Source: Betaproteobacteria bacterium | GTDB taxonomy: Bacteria; Pseudomonadota; Gammaproteobacteria; Burkholderiales; SG8-41 | NCBI GenBank assembly: GCA_020028375.1 | Contig: JAHZNX010000036.1 | Span: 1 to 12,117, forward strand | Direction of reading: 5' to 3' | DNA length: 12,117 nucleotides | Shown here: positions 1 through 5,906 of the stretch, in pieces | How positions within the stretch are numbered: position 1 is the first letter of the stretch | Layout: each line of letters opens with the position of its first letter | Program-made: the position numbers and the translations under genes | The notes under the pieces: model-generated | What the model was told of the DNA's origin: nothing | Databases searched by the model: none | Seen by the model: the letters and a program-made list of their open reading frames with translations, nothing else

Positions 1-1610
1 CGGCTCGCGAGCGCGCCGAGCGAGTGGGGCTGCACGTCGGTGTCGGGCCGCGTGATGTCCACGTGCTCGTAGGGCAGACCCAGCTCCTCGGCTGCAATCT
101 GGCGCAGCACCGTGAGATTGCCCTGGCCGATTTCGCCTTCGCCGGTGATGACCGTGGCACGGCCGTCCTCGTTCACGCGGACGATGGCGGAGGATCCGTC
201 CCAGTCGCCGAAGCTGCGGCGGCCGTTGACGTGAACGCTGCAGCCCATGCCCAGCCCGCGTGCGGGCTCCTTGACCTCGCGTGCAGGCTCGTGAGTCTCG
301 CGGTCCCGCTGCTTCCGCTTGTGCTTCTCCTTCCAGCCGATGAGTCCGGCGGCCCTGTCGATGCACTGCTTCAGCTCGCAGCTCGTGATCTTGTGGTTGT
401 GCGGCGAGACGTCGCCGGGGTCCACCGCGTTCATCCGGAGGAGCTCCACGATGTCGATGCCGAGCTTCTCCGCGGCCAGGTCCCACGCCTGCTCCACCGC
501 CCAGTCCGCCGAAGGGTTGCCGAAGCCGCGAAACGCCCCGGTCGGCACCAGGTTCGTGTACACGAGTGTGGAGTTCCCGCGCACCACGGGATACTTGTAG
601 AGTGCGTCGTGGCGCACGCTCGCCGCGCCGAGGATCGCCTGCGACTTGCCGGTGTAGGCGCCGTTGTCGGCCCACATCTTGATTTCCTTTGCCAGCACGC
701 GGCCGTCCTTGCGGAAGCCGAGCCGCACCCAGTAGCGCATCGGCATGCGCGGGTGGCTCGCCAGAAACTCCTCCTCGCGCGTGTGGATGAGCTTGACCGG
801 GCGGCCGGCGAGGCGCGCGAGAAGGGCGCAGATGACGGAGGCGTTGTCGTCGCCGGACTTGCCGCCGAATCCGCCGCCGACCTCGGTCTGGATCACGCGC
901 ACCTGGGATTCCGGCAGGCCGAGTGCGGTAGCGTAGCGGCCGCGCGCGAGGAAGGGGGTCTGCGTGTTGCACCACATCGAGACGCGCCCGCTGTCCCACT
1001 TCGCGACGCAGCCGATGGTCTCGAGCGCCGTGTGCCACTGGCGCACCGATTCCCACGTGCCTTCGACGACGACGTCCGATGCCTTGAACCCGGCCGATAC
1101 GTCCCCGCGCTCGAAGCCGAACTGGTGCGCGACGTTGCCGGGCGCGTCGTCGTGCACCAGCGCTGCGCCCGGCGTGAGCGCCTGGTCGAGCGAGAGCACC
1201 GCGGGCAGGACTTCGTACTTGACCACGATCCTGTCTACCGCTGCACGGGCGGTTTCGGGATCGACCGCCGCGACCGCCGCAACCTCGTCGCCGACATAGC
1301 GTACCTTGTCGAGGGCGAGGGGATAGAGGTCCGGTCGGAACGCGCCCCACTTGCGCTTCGCCGTGTCCGCGCCGGTCGCGACCGCCTTGACGCCCGGCAA
1401 CGTTGCGGCAGCGCTGGTGTCGATGGAAAGGATGCGGGCGTGAGGGTGGGGGCTTCTCAACACCGCAGCGTGCAGCATACCCGGGAAGTGCAGGTCGGCG
1501 ACGTACTGCGCCGCGCCGGTCACCTTGGGAACGGCGTCGGTGCGCGGAACGTCCTTCCCGACGACCAGGAGACCGGCCGCCGCCGGCACCCTGGGATCGC
1601 GCGGGATCAT
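1..1610 (-). CDS. Molybdopterin-binding large subunit of a xanthine dehydrogenase/aldehyde oxidase-family hydroxylase (3' end cut off)
   Basis: Catalytic large subunit of a molybdenum hydroxylase, which would hydroxylate an aldehyde, N-heterocycle or acyl-CoA-type substrate with water as oxygen source; the substrate cannot be read from the sequence. Conceptual translation of the minus strand gives an open frame of 536 codons to the window edge. It has the N-terminal a/b hammerhead region (about residues 20-140), the glycine-rich GGGFGGKSG motif (245-253), the GAFRGFGNP motif (358-366) and a GEIGQGN molybdopterin-contacting loop (about 492-498), all family hallmarks. Members are usually about 750 residues, so roughly 200 C-terminal residues, including the catalytic Glu region, lie outside. 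The ATG at 1608-1610 overlaps the stop of the 2Fe-2S subunit as ATGA, indicating translational coupling. A charged Lys/Arg/Glu-rich stretch (about 427-449) is probably a linker. The family call is firm; no specific enzyme name is justified. Confidence 0.93.
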   Translation of the reverse strand, partial: MIPRDPRVPAAAGLLVVGKDVPRTDAVPKVTGAAQYVADLHFPGMLHAAVLRSPHPHARILSIDTSAAATLPGVKAVATGADTAKRKWGAFRPDLYPLALDKVRYVGDEVAAVAAVDPETARAAVDRIVVKYEVLPAVLSLDQALTPGAALVHDDAPGNVAHQFGFERGDVSAGFKASDVVVEGTWESVRQWHTALETIGCVAKWDSGRVSMWCNTQTPFLARGRYATALGLPESQVRVIQTEVGGGFGGKSGDDNASVICALLARLAGRPVKLIHTREEEFLASHPRMPMRYWVRLGFRKDGRVLAKEIKMWADNGAYTGKSQAILGAASVRHDALYKYPVVRGNSTLVYTNLVPTGAFRGFGNPSADWAVEQAWDLAAEKLGIDIVELLRMNAVDPGDVSPHNHKITSCELKQCIDRAAGLIGWKEKHKRKQRDRETHEPAREVKEPARGLGMGCSVHVNGRRSFGDWDGSSAIVRVNEDGRATVITGEGEIGQGNLTVLRQIAAEELGLPYEHVDITRPDTDVQPHSLGALAS

Positions 1611-2083
1611 GGCTTCCTCGCTTTCGCGAGGGCGATCGCCTCCCGGTAGGCCTCGACGATGCGGACGTAGCCGGTGCAGCGGCAATAAACGCTGTCGGCG
1701 CTGGCGCGGATTTCTTCCTCGGTGGGATCGGGCCTACTTTCGAGCAGGGCGCACGCCGCCATGACGTGGCCGGGGATGCAGATGCCGCATTGCAGCGCGG
1801 ACTTGTTGACGAAAGCCTGCTGTACCGGGTGCAGCAGGGAAGCGCCTGCCAGTCCTTCAATCGTACGAATGTCCGCGCCGTCGCACATCGCGGCGAGCTG
1901 CAGGCAGGAAGCGATGGGATAGCCGTTCACGATCACGGTGCAGGTGCCGCAGGCACCGATGCCGCAGCCGTGCTTGGTGCCGGTCAGGTGCAAGTCCTCC
2001 CGCAGCACGTCGACCAGCAGCCGGTCGCCGGCCTTGAGATTGACCTCGACGGGGTCGCCATTGACGCGAAACTTGACCAGCAT
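1607..2083 (-). CDS. 2Fe-2S small subunit of the molybdenum hydroxylase
   Basis: Electron-transfer subunit of 158 residues, the usual length for CoxS/XdhC-type partners. The N-terminal plant-ferredoxin-like domain (about 1-76) holds the first cluster cysteines C40, C45, C48 and C60. The C-terminal helical domain holds the second cluster cysteines C99, C102, C134 and C136, the last pair in the classical C-R-C-T-G motif. The second motif reads CGICIPG, where family members often have CGFCTPG. All eight cluster ligands are present, so the protein should be functional. It passes electrons from the molybdenum site on the following subunit, whose ATG overlaps its TGA. No FAD-binding medium subunit is seen upstream, so it is encoded past the left edge, elsewhere, or absent. 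The ATG has only a weak purine-rich GGGGAGA about 13 bases upstream. It is divergent from the aldolase-like gene. Confidence 0.95.
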   Translation of the reverse strand: MLVKFRVNGDPVEVNLKAGDRLLVDVLREDLHLTGTKHGCGIGACGTCTVIVNGYPIASCLQLAAMCDGADIRTIEGLAGASLLHPVQQAFVNKSALQCGICIPGHVMAACALLESRPDPTEEEIRASADSVYCRCTGYVRIVEAYREAIALAKARKP

Positions 2084-2151
2084 GTGTCTGCTCTGCTCTC
2101 CCCGCGGGAATGAAGCAATGATAATCTACATTCGAAAGCCAAGGAGGCCCC
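2084..2151. promoter_or_regulatory. Divergent intergenic region, hydroxylase / aldolase genes
   Basis: These 68 bases separate two divergent genes and must serve initiation of at least one of them if they are not read through. On the plus strand GATAAT (2120-2125) is one mismatch from the -10 consensus, with no convincing -35 element 17 bases upstream. A very strong Shine-Dalgarno AAGGAGG (2141-2147) precedes the ATG at 2152 and fixes that start. The 8-bp palindrome CCCGCGGG at 2101-2108 may be chance in such GC-rich DNA. No good minus-strand promoter is recognisable. Confidence 0.3.
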
Positions 2152-2934
2152 ATGGGAAGCACGGTTGCCATCGGGAAGAAGCCGCGGCCGGTCCGCGATC
2201 GAGTGAGCAAGGTGGAATGGGAGGCGCGCTGCGAGCTGGCGGCGGCGCACCGCCTCATCGCCCACTTCGTGTTCGTGGACATGACCTACAACCACGTCTC
2301 GGTGCGCGTGCCGGGCGAACCCGGCCACTTCCTGGTCAAGGCGGACAACCTGTTCATGGAGCAGGTCACGGCGTCGAGCCTCGTCAAATACGACGTGGAG
2401 GGCAACCGAGTGCTGGACTCCGAATACAAGGCGAGTGCCGCCGCCTACAATCTGCATGCCGCGGTGCTCAAGGCCCGGCCGGACATCGCCGCTGTGGTGC
2501 ATACCCACTCGCCGGCGAATCTGGCCGTATCGGCACAGAAGCACGGCCTGCTGCCGATCACGCAGCAGGCGATGCGTTTCTACGATCGCGTTGCCCGCTA
2601 TCCGAACGAAGTGGACGATACGACGCGCCCGGGCGCGGACCAGCTGGCTGCAGCGCTGGGCGAAAAGTGGGTCATGATCCTGGAAAACCATGGTGCGCTG
2701 GTATGCGGCACGACGCTGCCGGAGGCGTACATCTATCACCACTTTTTCGAGCTCGCCTGCCGCGCGCAAGTCGGCGCGCTTGCCGGCGGCGCCGAGCTCA
2801 ACATCCCCTCGCCCGAGGTGTGCGCAGAACGCGTAAAGAAGTTCGGGCGGATCGGCGTCTACGACTCGAAGAGCCGCGACTGGGTCGCGAGCATGGCGCT
2901 GGTGGAAAAGCTGTATCCCGACTACAAGGACTGA
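2152..2934 (+). CDS. Class II aldolase/adducin-family protein
   Basis: Cytoplasmic protein of 260 residues with the class II aldolase/adducin fold (about residues 22-215). The zinc-ligand trio is intact: H117 and H119 in V-V-H-T-H-S and H180 in E-N-H-G. The spacing (2 and 63 residues) equals that of H92/H94/H155 in E. coli fuculose-phosphate aldolase as I recall it. Aligning H102 with FucA H77 puts an Ala (A98) where FucA has its catalytic Glu73. This agrees with the adducin-like subgroup, whose members act as aldolases, decarboxylases or epimerases on varied substrates, or are uncharacterised, so the reaction is unknown. The start is set by an AAGGAGG Shine-Dalgarno 4 bases upstream. Divergence from a molybdenum hydroxylase suggests a shared catabolic route for a carbonyl or aromatic compound, which is inference. 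Its stop codon overlaps the end of the opposing gene's terminator. Confidence 0.9.
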   Translation: MGSTVAIGKKPRPVRDRVSKVEWEARCELAAAHRLIAHFVFVDMTYNHVSVRVPGEPGHFLVKADNLFMEQVTASSLVKYDVEGNRVLDSEYKASAAAYNLHAAVLKARPDIAAVVHTHSPANLAVSAQKHGLLPITQQAMRFYDRVARYPNEVDDTTRPGADQLAAALGEKWVMILENHGALVCGTTLPEAYIYHHFFELACRAQVGALAGGAELNIPSPEVCAERVKKFGRIGVYDSKSRDWVASMALVEKLYPDYKD

Positions 2935-2964
2935 AAGAAAAAGGGCCTGCGGTGACGCAAGCCC
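2934..2964 (-). terminator. Rho-independent terminator of the small membrane protein gene
   Basis: Read on the minus strand, GGGCTTGCG (2964-2956), a TCAC loop and CGCAGGCCC (2951-2943) form a 9-bp stem with one T-G wobble. TTTTTCTTT (2942-2934) follows directly. This is the expected geometry for an intrinsic terminator 19 bases after the stop of the minus-strand gene at 2984. No T-tract follows the stem on the plus strand, so it is not an efficient plus-strand terminator. Its T-tract runs into the last base of the aldolase stop codon (2932-2934). Confidence 0.8.
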
Positions 2965-2983
2965 CGATCCCGATCCGGTCCGG

Positions 2984-3190
2984 CTACTTGAGCAGCGACA
3001 CCGCTTGCTGCATCGTGTCGAGGAGATAGTAGATCAGGAATGCCCCCGCTAACAGGATCACCAAGGTGATCCGCTTCGCGATCTGCGCCCAGCGCGGGGG
3101 AAGCTCATCCTCCGCGCGGCGTACCTGTGCCGCCAGTTCCTGATTATACCGGCGCGCGTCGTCGAGCGACTTGAGTTCGGTCTGGCTCAC
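2984..3190 (-). CDS. Small single-pass membrane protein of unknown function
   Basis: I do not recognise a family. From the GTG at 3188-3190 the product is 68 residues: a charged N-terminal part rich in Glu, Asp, Arg and Gln (about 1-33, likely helical and possibly coiled coil), then one hydrophobic segment (about residues 40-58, core I-T-L-V-I-L-L-A-G-A-F-L-I-Y-Y-L-L) and a short polar tail. The topology suggests an inner-membrane anchor with a cytosolic N-terminus. The frame can be extended upstream to a TTG at 3233-3235, but those extra 15 residues look like untranslated leader and would reach the candidate promoter. No good Shine-Dalgarno precedes the GTG. A clear terminator downstream and a plausible promoter upstream support a real monocistronic gene. 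It is convergent with the aldolase gene. Confidence 0.65.
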   Translation of the reverse strand: MSQTELKSLDDARRYNQELAAQVRRAEDELPPRWAQIAKRITLVILLAGAFLIYYLLDTMQQAVSLLK

Positions 3191-3225
3191 TGCGGTTCTG
3201 TGCAGTTTCGCATCGCGGCACGAGG

Positions 3226-3254
3226 ACGGTAGCAAACCTGATCGAAAATTTCAA
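3226..3254 (-). promoter_or_regulatory. Candidate sigma-70-like promoter of the small membrane protein gene
   Basis: On the minus strand TTGAAA (3254-3249, five of six matches to the -35 consensus) is followed after exactly 17 bases by TACCGT (3231-3226, a poor -10 that keeps T, A and the final T). Transcription would begin about 30 bases ahead of the GTG at 3190. The 134-base gap to the divergent thioesterase gene is locally AT-richer than its surroundings, which also fits a promoter. No equally spaced plus-strand pair is visible, although TAATAA near 3266-3271 could be a -10 for the thioesterase gene. Confidence 0.35.
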
Positions 3255-3324
3255 CCAATGAGCGATAATAAACGGCTTCCGCCCCGATGACCATGAAGCA
3301 CAATTCCCCTTTCAGGAGGCGCGC

Positions 3325-3735
3325 GTGGCGCTGAGCGTCCCGGGAGCACTGAAGCCGGGCCTCTCCGGCACGGCGGAGATCGTCGTCGGCACGCGCGACA
3401 CCGCGCCGCACGTGGGCAGCGGCAAGATCGGCGTGCTCGCCACCCCGATCATGGTGAACCTGATGGAGTCAGCCGCGCTGCAGGCGGTGGAGCGATTCAT
3501 GCCGCCGGGGCACCAGACGGTGGGTACGCACCTCGATGTCAGGCATTTCGCGGCGACCCCCGTGGGGATGCGGGTGCGCGCCCGCGCGGAGCTGGTGAAG
3601 GTCGACGGGCGCACGCTGACGTTCAGGATCGACGCCGAAGACGAGCGCGAGAGAATCGGGGAAGGCGCGCACGAGCGGCTCATCATCAACGTGGAGCGGT
3701 TCGATCAGCGCATGCAAAGAAAGCTTTCCAGGTGA
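3325..3735 (+). CDS. Hotdog-fold thioesterase, fluoroacetyl-CoA thioesterase (FlK)-like
   Basis: Hotdog-fold protein of 136 residues that would hydrolyse a small acyl-CoA or other thioester in the cytoplasm. Three residues fit the catalytic triad of Streptomyces FlK (Thr42, Glu50, His76 as I recall): T40 in A-T-P-I, E48 in N-L-M-E-S and H74 in V-R-H-F, with identical spacing of 8 and 26. G67 matches the position of FlK Gly69. The motif G-T-H-L-D-V-R-H, followed by A-T-P-V-G, is typical of this thioesterase group. It need not act on fluoroacetyl-CoA: the family is broad and mostly detoxifies or recycles unwanted acyl-CoAs. GTG was chosen as start because AGGAGG (3314-3319) lies 5 bases upstream. 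Its TGA overlaps the GTG of the next gene (GTGA, 3732-3735), so the two are probably cotranscribed. Confidence 0.88.
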   Translation: MALSVPGALKPGLSGTAEIVVGTRDTAPHVGSGKIGVLATPIMVNLMESAALQAVERFMPPGHQTVGTHLDVRHFAATPVGMRVRARAELVKVDGRTLTFRIDAEDERERIGEGAHERLIINVERFDQRMQRKLSR

Positions 3736-4238
3736 GTGCGCGCGCCTCGCGACGGCACGGAGCGATCCCGTGGAGGCGGTTGACGGTTCTTGGCGGAGTC
3801 GCGCTGGCGGTCGCGGCGTGGGGAGCGGAGGATCCCGCGGTGCGCGCGCTGCAGCAGCATCAGTTGCAGCGCCAGCAGCAGCAGGACGCGCTGCAATTGC
3901 GCATGCTGCAACAACAGCGCGGCGCGCAGAATCCACCCGCCGATGCGCAGCGGCAGCAAGCGACGGACCTTCTGCAGGTCGATCAGCAGCAACGGCAGCA
4001 GCGGGAAATGGAACAGCTACGGATCGATCAGCGGCAACGCCAGCAGCAGTTGCATGACCGGCAGGGCATCGAGCCGGGCAGCGCCCAGCCGACCGAGGAC
4101 GCGGCCGGGCAGCAGAACAAGGCGCAGATGGATCTGCGCAAGGCGCAGGAACAGAGCCAGCAACAGCTGCGGCGTTTCGAATCGGAGTTGCAGGTGAAGC
4201 CGGCAGCCGATTCAGCCCGGTCCCCCAAACTGGAGTGA
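3732..4238 (+). CDS. Glutamine-rich exported protein of unknown function
   Basis: No family recognised. The 168-residue product starts with a basic stretch (S-R-R-H...W-R-R) and a hydrophobic segment (about residues 17-31, L-T-V-L-G-G-V-A-L-A-V-A-A-W-G), which fits a signal peptide cleaved near A-W-G-A or an N-terminal membrane anchor. The rest is highly polar and dominated by Gln: I count 39 of 168, with runs such as RQQQQ, DQQQRQQ and QRQQQ between Leu, Met, Arg and Asp. The spacing suggests a long amphipathic helix or coiled coil (about 40-110 and 125-155) in the periplasm. The GTG start overlaps the thioesterase stop and the two are probably cotranscribed, but no functional link is evident. 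It converges on the HATPase gene with a 13-base gap and no visible intrinsic terminator. Confidence 0.75.
   Translation: MSARASRRHGAIPWRRLTVLGGVALAVAAWGAEDPAVRALQQHQLQRQQQQDALQLRMLQQQRGAQNPPADAQRQQATDLLQVDQQQRQQREMEQLRIDQRQRQQQLHDRQGIEPGSAQPTEDAAGQQNKAQMDLRKAQEQSQQQLRRFESELQVKPAADSARSPKLE
3849..4060 (+). repeat. CAG-rich low-complexity tract in the Gln-rich gene
   Basis: This stretch is dense in CAG/CAA triplets in frame, for example four consecutive Gln codons near 3875-3886 and repeated CAGCAGCAG blocks. It is an imperfect codon-level repeat rather than a clean microsatellite, because Arg, Leu, Asp and Met codons interrupt it. Such tracts can vary in length by slippage, so strain variation in this part of the protein is possible. 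Confidence 0.5.
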
Positions 4239-4251
4239 CGGCCGCGGCCGG

Positions 4252-4728
4252 CTATTTGCCGGGCCTCATGGGCCGCGGCGTGTCCAACGCGACCGAGAAC
4301 GTGACGCGGTTCTTGCCGCCGGACCACGAGTAGCTCACGTCCTTGCCGAGTTCCCTGACCAGCACGATGCCAAGCCCTCCCACCCGGCGGCTTGTCACCG
4401 AGCGCTTGAAATCGTCATCGGTCTCGGACTGGCCGAAGGCGTCGTGCTTCGGCGCGTCGTCCTCGTAGTGGACGGTCATCGGGTGCCTGCCCTCGAAATC
4501 GACCGTGATGGTGACCGACGCGGGCACCGCCTCCCGCCGGCCATATTTCACGGTATTGCTGAAAAGCTCCTCCAGCACGAGCTGGACACGCGTGCGCTGG
4601 CCGGGAGAACAGCCGGCCTGGTGGCAGGCGCTGTCCATGAATTCCCGCAACCGCGGATATTCCCGATCATCGGCGGCAATAGTCAGACGCATGGGGGGGA
4701 GGGTGCCGCCATCCGAGAAAGAATACAT
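4252..4728 (-). CDS. RsbW/SpoIIAB-like HATPase (anti-sigma-type serine kinase)
   Basis: Small GHKL ATPase of up to 158 residues, the size of partner-switching kinases and anti-sigma factors. The N-box is present as V-L-E-E-L-F-S-N (E54, N58), the G1 region as Y-E-D-D-A-P (D90/D91) and the G2 box as R-V-G-G-L-G (116-120), so ATP binding looks intact. In this family the protein binds a sigma factor or other target and phosphorylates a STAS antagonist on Ser; a plausible partner is the STAS protein encoded at 9013-9387. The start is uncertain: ATG 4726-4728 abuts an inverted repeat and ATG 4690-4692 (M13) gives a domain that begins normally. Neither has a clear Shine-Dalgarno. It is divergent from the FecR gene and convergent with the Gln-rich gene. 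Nothing in the sequence identifies its target. Confidence 0.85.
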   Translation of the reverse strand: MYSFSDGGTLPPMRLTIAADDREYPRLREFMDSACHQAGCSPGQRTRVQLVLEELFSNTVKYGRREAVPASVTITVDFEGRHPMTVHYEDDAPKHDAFGQSETDDDFKRSVTSRRVGGLGIVLVRELGKDVSYSWSGGKNRVTFSVALDTPRPMRPGK

Positions 4729-4762
4729 TATCCGGGCGTGCCGGATATGCCATCATAATGGC
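4729..4762. promoter_or_regulatory. Tandem inverted repeats in the HATPase/FecR divergent region
   Basis: Two dyads lie side by side. TATCCGG-GCGTG-CCGGATA (4729-4747) has perfect 7-bp arms and a 5-base spacer. GCCAT-CATA-ATGGC (4749-4762) has perfect 5-bp arms. CATAAT (4754-4759), one mismatch from the -10 consensus on the plus strand, and TATGAT (4757-4752) on the minus strand both fall inside the second dyad, so a protein bound here could control both divergent genes. No convincing -35 element is seen for either. The first dyad directly abuts the upstream HATPase start codon. Function as an operator is inference from symmetry and position. Confidence 0.4.
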
Positions 4763-4817
4763 GCACGGGCCGCAATTGGCAATAAGTCACATTCGCGTAC
4801 CCGGAAAGGAGAGCCAT

Positions 4818-5282
4818 ATGGCCGCAATACGCAGCACCATCAGGTTCCTGGCATGTGCCGTGCTCGCGGCGGGAGCCCTCGCTGCCGCTCCGCTGTTGGC
4901 GAACGACGTTGCCCAGATCAAGACGGTGAGCGGGACCGTAGTGGTCGAGCGCGGATCCGAGCGTATCCTGGCGAGCGCCGGTTTAAAGCTCAAGCAGGCG
5001 GACGTCATCCGCACCGGCATCGACGGCTCGGTCGGCATCACATTCGTCGACAACACGTTGATGTCCGCCGGCCCGAACAGCTCGCTCACGCTCGACCGGT
5101 TCGCGTTCAACTCGACCACGCACGAAGGCAGGCTCGACGCATCCATTCGCAGCGGCACGCTCTCCGTGATCTCGGGCAAGATCTCGAAGCAGTCGCCGGA
5201 GGCGATGACGGTGCGGACGCCGGCCGCGATTCTGGGAGCACGCGGCACGGAGTTCTTCGTTCAGGTCGTTCCCCTGAACTAG
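4818..5282 (+). CDS. Exported FecR-domain protein
   Basis: Periplasmic protein of 154 residues consisting of a signal peptide (about 1-28, A-C-A-V-L-A-A-G-A-L core, cleavage near L-L-A) and a single FecR domain. The domain shows the usual pattern: V-S-G-T-V near residue 37, an A-G-L-K-L...D-V-I-R-T-G-I-D-G block (54-70), F-V-D-N-T...G-P-N-S segment (76-88), L-S-V-I-S-G-K-I (115-122) and a terminal R-T-P-A-A-I-L-G-A-R-G-T-E-F (133-146). It lacks the N-terminal cytoplasmic anti-sigma part and transmembrane helix of classical FecR regulators, so it is the secreted, sensor-like variety. ATG 4818 was chosen over an upstream in-frame ATG because GGAAAGGAGAG precedes it and the signal peptide begins there. 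It is 12 bases ahead of the OmpA-like gene. A role in ligand or peptidoglycan sensing with the CHASE2 protein is inference. Confidence 0.9.
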   Translation: MAAIRSTIRFLACAVLAAGALAAAPLLANDVAQIKTVSGTVVVERGSERILASAGLKLKQADVIRTGIDGSVGITFVDNTLMSAGPNSSLTLDRFAFNSTTHEGRLDASIRSGTLSVISGKISKQSPEAMTVRTPAAILGARGTEFFVQVVPLN

Positions 5283-5294
5283 CGTCTTACGCAC

Positions 5295-5906
5295 ATGCGA
5301 CAGACGATGCGCGCCGGCGCGATTGCCGCGGTCGCGGTATTCCTCGGCGCGTGTGCCGCAGCACCGAATACCCGGGAGTTCGTGGTGCTCGTGCCCGACC
5401 AGGGCGGCACGACGGGCGCGGTGGTCATCACCAGTCCCCGTGGCGGCAGCGCGGTGCTGGACAAGCCCTACACGGCGGCGCTTCTCGAGAAGGGTGAGTC
5501 CGTCGCCCCGCCCCCCGTAGCGCGCGAGCAGGTGACGAAGCTCTTCACGCATGCCATCGCGGCGCAGCCGGAGCGCCCGATCTCGTTTCAGCTCTATTTC
5601 CTGGAAGACTCCGACGAGTACACGTTGAAATCGAAGGACGCGTTCGAGAAGGTGTTCGTGGAGATCGCGCGCCGGAAGGTGGCGGAAGTGGCGGTGATCG
5701 GTCACACCGATCGGGTCGGTCCCATCGAGTACAACGACACCTTATCCCTCAGGCGTGCCGAGCGCGTGCGGAGGGATTTCGTGGATCGTGGCATCCCGAC
5801 CGGCTCCATCAACGTCGCCGGGCGCGGCGAGCGCGAGCCCGTCGTGCCGACCGCCGACGAGGTCAGCGAACCCCGGAACCGGCGGGTGGAAATCAACGTC
5901 CGCTAA
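5295..5906 (+). CDS. OmpA-family lipoprotein, peptidoglycan-binding
   Basis: Predicted lipoprotein of 203 residues. A hydrophobic signal ends in the lipobox F-L-G-A-C with lipid-bearing C20, an unstructured-looking N-terminal region follows (21-95), and an OmpA-C domain occupies about 96-203. The domain has G-H-T-D-R-V-G (136-142), L-S-L-R-R-A-E (150-156) and a final N-R-R-V-E-I. D139 and R154 are 15 residues apart, matching the diaminopimelate-contacting Asp271/Arg286 of Acinetobacter OmpA as I recall, so peptidoglycan binding is likely. The mature N-terminus is A21, so outer-membrane sorting is expected. It follows the FecR gene by 12 bases and probably shares its transcript. No strong Shine-Dalgarno is visible; Met5 is an alternative start. 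Its stop codon overlaps, in opposite orientation, the stop of the CHASE2 phosphatase gene. Confidence 0.9.
   Translation: MRQTMRAGAIAAVAVFLGACAAAPNTREFVVLVPDQGGTTGAVVITSPRGGSAVLDKPYTAALLEKGESVAPPPVAREQVTKLFTHAIAAQPERPISFQLYFLEDSDEYTLKSKDAFEKVFVEIARRKVAEVAVIGHTDRVGPIEYNDTLSLRRAERVRRDFVDRGIPTGSINVAGRGEREPVVPTADEVSEPRNRRVEINVR

Noticed and set aside
24..1649. 541-residue plus-strand open frame opposite the molybdenum hydroxylase subunits
   Set aside because: Its translation has no recognisable domain and is Arg/Ala/Val/Asp-biased, whereas the minus strand encodes clear family motifs. It is a GC-rich antisense shadow.
1938..3029. 363-residue plus-strand frame over the aldolase gene
   Set aside because: Shadow frame; the real aldolase frame has an excellent Shine-Dalgarno and the zinc histidines.
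3849..4060. CAG-rich tract as a CRISPR or tandem repeat array
   Set aside because: There is no regular repeat-spacer period; it is codon-level Gln bias within an ORF.
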